Source of the DNA: an uncultured Eubacterium sp.
GTDB lineage: Bacteria; Bacillota; Clostridia; Peptostreptococcales; Anaerovoracaceae
NCBI GenBank assembly: GCA_900551775.1
Contig: URXI01000143.1
Location: 1-10,003, forward strand
DNA length: 10,003 nt
Direction: 5' to 3'
This document shows positions 4,821-10,003 of the stretch, piece by piece. The notes beneath the pieces are model-generated. The model was not told the origin of the DNA, did no database searches, and saw only the letters and a program-made list of their open reading frames with translations. How positions within the stretch are numbered: the stretch's first letter is position 1; the number at the start of each line of letters is the position of its first letter. A program made the translations under genes and the position numbers.

Positions 4821-6143
4821 ATGAATAATAATGTAGAAAACATATATCAATTAGAAGGAAGAGTGCCGATTACAAAAGCCGTTCCCTTTGGGCTGCAGCA
4901 CATTCTTGCGATGTTCGTGGCGAACATCGCGCCAATCATCATCGTGACTGGTGCCTGTGGGCTGACGCCGGGGAACACGGCTATGCTGATTCAGAGCGCC
5001 ATGATCATCGCCGGCATTGGAACGATCATCCAGCTCTACCCTGTATGGAGACTGGGCTCCGGCCTTCCCATCGTCATGGGAATCAGTTTTACCTTTGTCT
5101 CCATCTTCTGCTATATCGGACCGACCTATGGTTATGAAGCTATTATCGGCGCGGTGCTGATCGGCGGACTGGCAGAAGGCATCCTGGGGCTGCTGGCAAA
5201 ATATTGGACGAAATTTATCACGCCAGTGGTAGCGGCCAGCGTGGTAACCGCCATCGGATTTTCCCTGTTATCTGTAGGGGCGGCATCCTTTGGCGGCGGC
5301 AGCGGCAGCGCGGACTTTGGTTCGGCAAAGAATCTGATCCTGGGAGGCATCACTTTGGCTTGCTGCATCGGGTTCAACATCTTCGCGAAATCTTTCTGGA
5401 AACAATTATCGGTATTATTCGGCCTGATAGTTGGGTATATCGTTGCGACGGCCATGGGAATGATCGACTTTTCTACGTTGTCGGATGCTTCCATCATCGC
5501 TTTGCCAAAGCTGATGCCCTTTAAACCAGTCTTTCATCCAGGAGCCATCGTCTCGGTGTTCTTGATTTTCCTGGTATCGGCCACAGAGACTATCGGAGAC
5601 ACGTCTGCGCTGGCATCCTCTGGTCTTGGAAGAGATGTAAAGGCAAAGGAAACGGCAGGGTCCATCGCCTGCGACGGCTTCATCAGTTCCTTGTCAGCGG
5701 TCTTCGGCTGCCTGCCGATTACATCTTTCAGCCAGAACGTGGGGCTGGTGGCTATGACCAAAGTGGTCAACCGCTTCACCCTGCTCATGGGCGCTATCAT
5801 CATGATTTTGGCAGGTCTGTTCCCGATCTTCGGCACCCTGCTTGCGACACTGCCGGATGCAGTGCTGGGCGGCTGTACGATCATGATGTTCGGAACCATT
5901 GTGGTCAGTGGCATTCAGATGATCTCACGGTGCGGTTACAGCCAGAGAAACATCAGCATCGTGGCCCTGTCTCTCAGCGTAGGCATCGGTTTTACCCAGG
6001 TGCCGGAGATCTTTGCCATCTTCCCTCAAATCATACAAAATGTGTTCGCCGAGAACTGTGTAGCGGTGGTGTTCCTGGTGGCGATTATCTGCAATCTGAT
6101 TCTGCCAAAAGATATGGAATTGAAAAGCGAAAAAGCTGACTGA
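4821..6143 (+). CDS. pbuX: Xanthine permease, NCS2 (nucleobase:cation symporter-2) family
   Basis: Imports xanthine by cation symport across the cytoplasmic membrane and supplies the upstream Xpt. It has 440 residues and about 12-14 membrane segments, normal for the family. TM1 contains GLQH (24-27). TM8 contains SATETIGD (253-260), whose Glu256 corresponds to the essential Glu of UapA/XanQ-type proteins. The NCS2 signature N-x-G-x4-T-K is met by QNVGLVAMTK (305-314). ATG 4821 is preceded by GGTGAGGG (4808-4815); a GTG at 4767 lies inside xpt and would give an untypical extra N-terminus. The stop codon is inside the terminator stem. Xanthine specificity is inferred from the family and from linkage to xpt; uric acid or uracil is less likely. 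Confidence 0.93.
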   Translation: MNNNVENIYQLEGRVPITKAVPFGLQHILAMFVANIAPIIIVTGACGLTPGNTAMLIQSAMIIAGIGTIIQLYPVWRLGSGLPIVMGISFTFVSIFCYIGPTYGYEAIIGAVLIGGLAEGILGLLAKYWTKFITPVVAASVVTAIGFSLLSVGAASFGGGSGSADFGSAKNLILGGITLACCIGFNIFAKSFWKQLSVLFGLIVGYIVATAMGMIDFSTLSDASIIALPKLMPFKPVFHPGAIVSVFLIFLVSATETIGDTSALASSGLGRDVKAKETAGSIACDGFISSLSAVFGCLPITSFSQNVGLVAMTKVVNRFTLLMGAIIMILAGLFPIFGTLLATLPDAVLGGCTIMMFGTIVVSGIQMISRCGYSQRNISIVALSLSVGIGFTQVPEIFAIFPQIIQNVFAENCVAVVFLVAIICNLILPKDMELKSEKAD

Positions 6144-6158
6144 TGAAGTCAGCTTTTT
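6130..6158. terminator. Shared bidirectional terminator of convergent pbuX and lysR-type gene
   Basis: AAAAAGCTGACT (6130-6141) pairs perfectly with AGTCAGCTTTTT (6147-6158) around a 5-base loop. A/T-runs flank both sides, so it works for both strands. The pbuX stop (TGA 6141-6143) and the complement of the regulator stop (6149-6151) both lie within the hairpin, 5 bases apart. Confidence 0.88.
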
Positions 6159-7039
6159 TGTGAGTTTGTCAGCAGATCGATAAAGCTTTGCATGACGGGG
6201 CTGAGCCACTTGTTTTTGTGATGGGCGCAGACTGCCGTAATCTCCATGTGGTCATAATCTGTCTCAATGGCACAGAGACTGCCTTCTTCTAAGTCTTTTT
6301 CCACCGTAAAGGTGGGAAGGTAGGAAATTCCCATGTCATTCTTGACCAGGTTAATAATCGTAGGGATGCTCCAAAGCTCAATGGTGTGCCCCAGGTGAAT
6401 ATCCTTTTCCCTCAGATAATCAGTGAAGATTTCTCTGAAAATGCAGTTGGGCTCGTCAATGATATAGGGGAGATCCAGTCTCTGGCCGGAGGTCTTAAAG
6501 TCGGGGTATTGGGCTTTTGTTGCCGGCGAAGCGATCAGGGTCATGGTGTGGGAACCTATCTTGTGAAGGGTCAGGCTGTCCGTGTTTCCGCCGACATTCT
6601 CGTAAAAAATGCCCATATCGAGTCTCCCGTCGATCAAAGCGTCCCGGATTTCGTAGCAGTTCATGGAACGAAGAAACAGTTTTGCCCCAGGTGCAATCTG
6701 GTGGAACTTCTTCAGCAAAGGCGGCAGGCGGTAGCAGAGCTGTGTCTCAGCAACTCCGACAGTAAGGCTTTGCTTCATATCTGCAAGAGAAGTTCCCAGA
6801 CTCTGCATCTTTGTAAAAGAAAGAAGCGTCTCGTCTACATAAGGGATCAGATTCTCTCCGGCTTTGGTCAGCTGCATCCGCCTGCCGATTTTTTCAAAGA
6901 GTTTGATGGAGAGCTCCTGCTCCAGCTGCTGAACCTGAAAGGTGATGGTGGACTGGGTGTAACCCAGCTTATCAGCAGCCCTGGCATAACTGCCTTCTTC
7001 GATAATTGTTTTAAATGTCTCTAAATATTTCAGATCCAT
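6149..7039 (-). CDS. LysR-family transcriptional regulator
   Basis: DNA-binding regulator of 296 residues, normal LysR length. The N-terminal winged helix-turn-helix covers about residues 1-60 (AARAADKLGYTQSTIT-like core at 18-33, then VQQLEQELSIKLFEK), with a substrate-binding-like effector domain from about 90 to 290. ATG 7039 is chosen because AGGAGG (7051-7046) is 6 bases upstream; the GTG immediately before it is only 3 bases from that site. It is divergent from the LysE-type exporter gene with 111 bases between the start codons, which in this family usually means that the regulator controls the neighbour and itself. The effector is unknown; an amino acid exported by the neighbour is a reasonable guess. 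Confidence 0.93.
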   Translation of the reverse strand: MDLKYLETFKTIIEEGSYARAADKLGYTQSTITFQVQQLEQELSIKLFEKIGRRMQLTKAGENLIPYVDETLLSFTKMQSLGTSLADMKQSLTVGVAETQLCYRLPPLLKKFHQIAPGAKLFLRSMNCYEIRDALIDGRLDMGIFYENVGGNTDSLTLHKIGSHTMTLIASPATKAQYPDFKTSGQRLDLPYIIDEPNCIFREIFTDYLREKDIHLGHTIELWSIPTIINLVKNDMGISYLPTFTVEKDLEEGSLCAIETDYDHMEITAVCAHHKNKWLSPVMQSFIDLLTNSQKS

Positions 7040-7074
7040 CACGAACCTCCTGTCATTTAGTTCAAATATATTGA

Positions 7075-7083
7075 ATTATAGCA
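7075..7083 (-). promoter_or_regulatory. Extended -10 promoter of the lysR-type gene
   Basis: On the - strand, TG-C-TATAAT spans 7083-7075, about 36 bases before ATG 7039. No convincing -35 lies at 16-18 bases. Confidence 0.5.
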
Positions 7084-7123
7084 TTGAATAGTTCGACTAT
7101 TTTGATACTATCTTTTATGCTAT
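7078..7123. promoter_or_regulatory. Palindromes between divergent lysR-type and lysE-type genes (candidate operator)
   Basis: AATAGT-TCG-ACTATT (7087-7101) is a perfect 6-bp dyad between the two promoters. An outer pair, ATAGCAT (7078-7084) and ATGCTAT (7117-7123), overlaps both extended -10 boxes. Position and symmetry suit a LysR-type site, but the sequence alone does not prove it. Confidence 0.45.
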
Positions 7124-7129
7124 TATAGT
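7102..7129 (+). promoter_or_regulatory. Promoter of the LysE-type exporter gene
   Basis: An extended -10, TG-C-TATTAT (7118-7126), is the better reading. It would leave a leader of about 18 bases before the start codon. An alternative is TTGATA (7102-7107), 16 bases and TATAGT (7124-7129). Confidence 0.5.
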
Positions 7130-7150
7130 CCTAAAGGAAGGTGATTTCAA

Positions 7151-7741
7151 GTGATTATGAATATTTTACTGAGCTTTGCACCCTATGCGTTTGTTACGGC
7201 CTATACGCCGGGACCCAATAACATTTTGGCGCTAAATACCACTAGCAACTATGGCTGGTCTAACGGCAGAAAATTGATTCTGGGTATCGGTACGGGGTTT
7301 CTCTGTGTCATGGTTGTGTGTGCAGTGGGCTGTTTCTGGATTGCAAAATATATCGGCGGTATCGTTTCCGTGATGAAGTACATAGGCGCCGCCTATATTC
7401 TGTGGCTGGCCTTTCACGTGGCAAAGAGCAAGCCGGACGCAGGAGAGCAGAAGGAAGCAGGGGGCTTTGTCAAGGGAATGGTGCTGCAGTTTGTTAACGT
7501 CAAGATTATACTTGCCGCCATTACGACTTACACTGGATATGTGATTCCCATAAACGACTCTTTGGGAGCGTTGCTGGCGTCGGCGGCATTTTTGACGGCG
7601 GTGGGCGTAACCGGGACGCTGGTGTGGGCAGCAGCTGGCAGCCTTCTGCAGAAATTTTTAACAAAGTACTATAGGCCATTCAACATCTGCATGGCGTTGC
7701 TTCTGGTAGAATGTGCGGTAAAACTGTTCTTCGTCGGCTGA
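7151..7741 (+). CDS. LysE/RhtB-family amino-acid exporter
   Basis: Predicted cytoplasmic-membrane exporter of amino acids or related metabolites. It has 196 residues and about six hydrophobic segments, normal for the LysE superfamily. The N-terminal motif TAYTPGPNN (16-24) is the family hallmark, followed by the Gly-rich segment LILGIGTGFL. GTG 7151 is chosen because AGGTGA (7139-7144) is 6 bases upstream; ATG 7157, two codons later, would be 12 bases away. It is divergent from a LysR-type regulator, a common arrangement for this family, so expression probably responds to its substrate through that regulator. The substrate is not predictable. No clear terminator separates it from the next gene. 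Confidence 0.88.
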   Translation: MIMNILLSFAPYAFVTAYTPGPNNILALNTTSNYGWSNGRKLILGIGTGFLCVMVVCAVGCFWIAKYIGGIVSVMKYIGAAYILWLAFHVAKSKPDAGEQKEAGGFVKGMVLQFVNVKIILAAITTYTGYVIPINDSLGALLASAAFLTAVGVTGTLVWAAAGSLLQKFLTKYYRPFNICMALLLVECAVKLFFVG

Positions 7742-7746
7742 TTAGA

Positions 7747-7790
7747 TTGTATTTGTTCCTGCCCCATGTTATAATTTAGAAAAATTATAA
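7747..7790 (+). promoter_or_regulatory. Promoter of the secreted DUF4300 gene with overlapping palindrome
   Basis: TTGTAT (7747-7752), 17 bases and TATAAT (7770-7775, preceded by TG-T) form a promoter. A perfect 9-bp inverted repeat, TTATAATTT (7769-7777) and AAATTATAA (7782-7790), covers the -10 box and the start point. It could be a repressor site, or chance in AT-rich DNA. Confidence 0.6.
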
Positions 7791-7805
7791 CAAAAGGGGA
7801 ATGAA

Positions 7806-9335
7806 ATGAATAAGAGAAACCGATTGATCGCATGGACGCTGGTTCTTTTGCTGGCACTCTCGACGGTCACTGTCAGCGGAGCCACGTCAGGTGCGACAAA
7901 GGCCGTGAAGGCTGGCAGAATGAAGATCACGCTGACGGTCATGAGTGGAACGACCATCAGGGTGAGCTGGCCCAAACAAAAGAAGTATGCGGGCTATGAA
8001 GTCTACCGCAAAGCAGCGGATGGAAAGAACTACAAGAAAATCGCCAGCGTGAAAGCCGTAACATATCAAAACAAGAAACTGAAGAGGAATACCTTATATC
8101 AATACAAGGTCAAGCCATATCGTTATATAAAAGGAAAGAAAAGTTATGGCAGATACTCTTATGAAAATGCAGCGGCCACCGGTGTCGCCGTGAAGAACTA
8201 TCGTCTGGAGCTCACCTTGCCAGAAGATGATACGATCGGGGTCGGCGTCAACGGAGGTACGGCCGACTGCAGCGCCAACAAGAAGACGGCTCTGATTTAC
8301 AGGAGCACTTCGGCAAAGGGTCCTTATGAGAAGATCAAGGAGCTGACCTTTAAAAATAGCTGGCAGTTATGGCAGTCCACTTATGGAGAGGAGTTTACAG
8401 ATAAAAAGATAAAATCTGATACGACCTATTACTATAAGTTCAAAATCCGTAAAACGATCAACGGGAAAGCTTATGTGAGCGAGTTCAGTGAACCCGGGAC
8501 AGTGCGGACGCGGCCCGAATGGTCGATGAAAGAGCTGACTTACTCCAATCTGACAGATGAAAAAATCAGAAAGAAAATCGGTGGAATTCTGAGGAAGGCG
8601 GGAATCGACAAGGGCTATATCGATGAGCTTATGGTCCTGGCAACCGACTACAATGAGGTAGTGGGAACGCTGCCCTGCTTTCATGAGGGGTTTGTGACCA
8701 CAGCCGGCAGGGGCGTGGACTATGAAGCCTGGGATACTTATAGCACGTGGACGGCAAAACGCGGTTATGCGGACGTGAATTGCAGGCTGACCGCTATGAC
8801 CTTGTTTCGGGACTTTATCACCGCAGAAAAAGAGATGGAAGGAGCCGCTTTTCTGGATACAGATACCGACGCCATAGAGAATTATCCGCTCTGCAAGATC
8901 AAGGGGCTGGATCAGAGTAAGTTTTACACCATCTATAATCCAGTTTCTGTAGGGCAGACCACCGATCCGGAGGTGATTCTTGCATCTATGCAGCAGGAAT
9001 GGAGAAACAGAGGGATACGTTTCCAGGAGGGTGCAGCTTCTCTGATCAGCGTCGTCTGCCATGATGAAATGGACGATGTCGCCTATGTAGGTCATGCGGG
9101 AATCATGGTACGAGATGGCGGTGACGTTTATTTTGTTGAGAAATTTGGACCGACCGCACCGTACCAGGTGGCAAAGTTCCAAAGTGAGGAGCAGGTCAGA
9201 GAATATCTGCTCAATCGTTTTTGGAAGTTCTATACGCCAGGCGTTTCATCGCCGCCAGTCATTATGGAAAATGACAGGGAGCTGGAAGTCCATGGAAGTC
9301 AGATTGGACGGTCAGATTCGGGGTATATTAAATAG
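7806..9335 (+). CDS. Secreted protein: two fibronectin-III-like repeats plus DUF4300 domain
   Basis: A 509-residue exported protein of unknown function. Residues 1-26 form a Sec signal peptide (basic MNKRNR, hydrophobic core 8-20, likely cleavage after SGA at 24-26); there is no lipobox Cys. Residues about 36-127 and 131-236 look like fibronectin type III repeats (IRVSWPKQKKYAGYEVYRK; TTYYYKFKIR), as in clostridial surface proteins. Residues about 243-497 match my recollection of the DUF4300 family: LTYSNLTDEKIRKK, DVNCRLTAM, YVGHAG, VYFVEKFGPTAPYQ, PPVIMEND. Cys326, His430 and Glu445 sit in conserved-looking motifs and could form a hydrolase-type active site; this is inference. There is no LPXTG or SLH anchor. 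ATG 7806 follows AAGGGGA (7794-7800). It appears monocistronic, with its own promoter and the terminator at 9373-9422. Confidence 0.8.
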   Translation: MNKRNRLIAWTLVLLLALSTVTVSGATSGATKAVKAGRMKITLTVMSGTTIRVSWPKQKKYAGYEVYRKAADGKNYKKIASVKAVTYQNKKLKRNTLYQYKVKPYRYIKGKKSYGRYSYENAAATGVAVKNYRLELTLPEDDTIGVGVNGGTADCSANKKTALIYRSTSAKGPYEKIKELTFKNSWQLWQSTYGEEFTDKKIKSDTTYYYKFKIRKTINGKAYVSEFSEPGTVRTRPEWSMKELTYSNLTDEKIRKKIGGILRKAGIDKGYIDELMVLATDYNEVVGTLPCFHEGFVTTAGRGVDYEAWDTYSTWTAKRGYADVNCRLTAMTLFRDFITAEKEMEGAAFLDTDTDAIENYPLCKIKGLDQSKFYTIYNPVSVGQTTDPEVILASMQQEWRNRGIRFQEGAASLISVVCHDEMDDVAYVGHAGIMVRDGGDVYFVEKFGPTAPYQVAKFQSEEQVREYLLNRFWKFYTPGVSSPPVIMENDRELEVHGSQIGRSDSGYIK

Positions 9336-9372
9336 AAACGGCGCACGATGTAGTTGACAATTTTTGAATTTG

Positions 9373-9422
9373 AAAAGTGCAGAACAAATGTTCCTGTTTT
9401 CTCTGTACTTTTTAATTTTTTT
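9373..9422 (+). terminator. Intrinsic terminator after the DUF4300 gene
   Basis: AAAAGTGCAGA (9373-9383) pairs with TCTGTACTTTT (9402-9412) with one G-T pair. The 18-base loop contains a small GAACA/TGTTC pairing. T-runs follow at 9409-9413 and 9416-9422. The long loop makes it less ideal than the others in the window. Confidence 0.7.
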
Positions 9423-9423
9423 G

Positions 9424-9432
9424 TGCTAGAAT
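9424..9432 (+). promoter_or_regulatory. Extended -10 promoter of uvrB
   Basis: TG-C-TAGAAT (TAGAAT at 9427-9432) directly follows the terminator T-run, exactly as in front of xpt. The -35 region is poor. A start near 9439 gives a leader of about 63 bases. No clear SOS-type operator is recognised. Confidence 0.5.
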
Positions 9433-9501
9433 GGAAGCCGAAAAGCATAATGGAAGATAGACGATATTGCATCACTTGAGTATCAATGGAGGTGAACATA
9501 G

Positions 9502-10003
9502 ATGAGAGAAGAAAGAAGGTTTGAGCTGGCCTCGGATTACAATCCGATGGGCGATCAGCCGCAGGCCATAGACAAACTTGTAGAGGGCGTGCTGGCAGGT
9601 AAGAAGCATCAGACGCTGATGGGCGTTACCGGATCCGGCAAGACCTTTACCATGGCCAAGGTCATCGAGCAGGTGCAGCGGCCCACGCTGGTGCTGGCCC
9701 ACAACAAGACCCTGGCCGCCCAGCTGTGCGCCGAGTTCCGGGAATTTTTCCCCAACAATGCGGTGGAGTATTTCGTCTCCTACTACGACTACTACCAGCC
9801 GGAGGCCTATATCGCCCACACGGACACCTATATCGAAAAGGACAGCTCCATAAACGACGAGATAGAGCGCCTGCGCCACTCCGCGACCTCCAGCCTGTCG
9901 GAGCGGCGGGACGTGGTGGTGGTCTCGTCCGTGTCATGCATCTACGGCCTGGGCGACCCGATCGACTACGCCAACATGGTCATATCGCTCCGCCCCGGCC
10001 AGA
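9502..10003 (+). CDS. uvrB: UvrABC system protein B (5' part; continues beyond the window)
   Basis: DNA-damage recognition helicase-like subunit of nucleotide excision repair, which acts with UvrA and UvrC in the cytoplasm. The first 167 residues are present. They include FELASDYNPMGDQPQAI (7-23), the Walker A loop GVTGSGKT (41-48), TLVLAHNKTLAAQL (62-75), the damage-probing beta-hairpin region SYYDYYQPEAY (93-103), DTYIEKDSSINDEIERLRHSAT (in 108-129) and SVSCIYGLG (143-151). ATG 9502 is preceded by GGAGGTGA (9488-9495) with 6-base spacing. It is truncated only by the window end. From about 9650 on, third codon positions become almost all G or C, unlike the genes before it. uvrA may follow downstream, but this is not visible. 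Confidence 0.97.
   Translation, partial: MREERRFELASDYNPMGDQPQAIDKLVEGVLAGKKHQTLMGVTGSGKTFTMAKVIEQVQRPTLVLAHNKTLAAQLCAEFREFFPNNAVEYFVSYYDYYQPEAYIAHTDTYIEKDSSINDEIERLRHSATSSLSERRDVVVVSSVSCIYGLGDPIDYANMVISLRPGQ

Noticed and set aside
8367..9182. 271-codon open frame on the - strand
   Set aside because: It is antisense to the DUF4300 gene, which has a promoter, binding site, signal peptide and recognisable domains; the antisense translation has no family features.
9354..9359. TTGACA as a -35 box for uvrB
   Set aside because: It is a consensus hexamer, but nothing like a -10 lies 16-18 bases downstream and the terminator hairpin begins there; the extended -10 at 9424-9432 is the better candidate.

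Overview
The window looks like chromosomal DNA of an anaerobic, low-to-mid GC Firmicute (Bacillota), most likely class Clostridia. The support is GGAGG-type ribosome binding sites, extended -10 promoters of the TG-N-TATAAT type, many intrinsic terminators, an xpt-pbuX pair as in Bacillus, a YitT-family protein, and a secreted fibronectin-III/DUF4300 protein. A family-level placement would be a guess. No phage, transposase or CRISPR-Cas gene is visible.

Layout. 1-50: bidirectional terminator. 84-1487 (-): sodium:neurotransmitter-symporter-family transporter whose own promoter lies at 1551-1578. 1488-2717: a 1.2 kb gene-free stretch that is the most unusual part of the window. It holds (a) a dyad-symmetric array of four bipartite motifs, CGCCAT(A/G)TT-N20-ACTTGCGC, two on each strand, with an exact 62-base period and a common axis at base 1925; (b) two 67-bp elements with 9-bp terminal inverted repeats, 62/67 identical and differing only by transitions; (c) a duplicated extended -10 promoter and a hairpin-rich leader before the next gene. 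2718-4095 (+): a two-gene operon of a YbaK/EbsC-type aminoacyl-tRNA deacylase and a YitT-family membrane protein, closed by a terminator. 4161-6158 (+): an xpt-pbuX purine salvage operon (xanthine phosphoribosyltransferase and xanthine permease) with no purine riboswitch in its short leader. 6149-7039 (-): LysR-type regulator, divergent from 7151-7741 (+), a LysE/RhtB-type exporter, with palindromes between them. 7806-9335 (+): secreted protein with two fibronectin-III-like repeats and a C-terminal DUF4300 domain. 9502-10003 (+): 5' part of uvrB, running off the window.

How the genes work together. The PRT and permease form a xanthine uptake and salvage unit: the permease imports the base and Xpt traps it as XMP. 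The LysR regulator probably controls the neighbouring exporter. The convergent pbuX and lysR genes share one hairpin terminator that contains both stop codons. The remaining genes are ordinary chromosomal neighbours with no evident joint pathway. The main candidates for something undescribed are the four-unit dyad array, the paired 67-bp elements beside it, and the secreted DUF4300 protein with a possible Cys-His active site.
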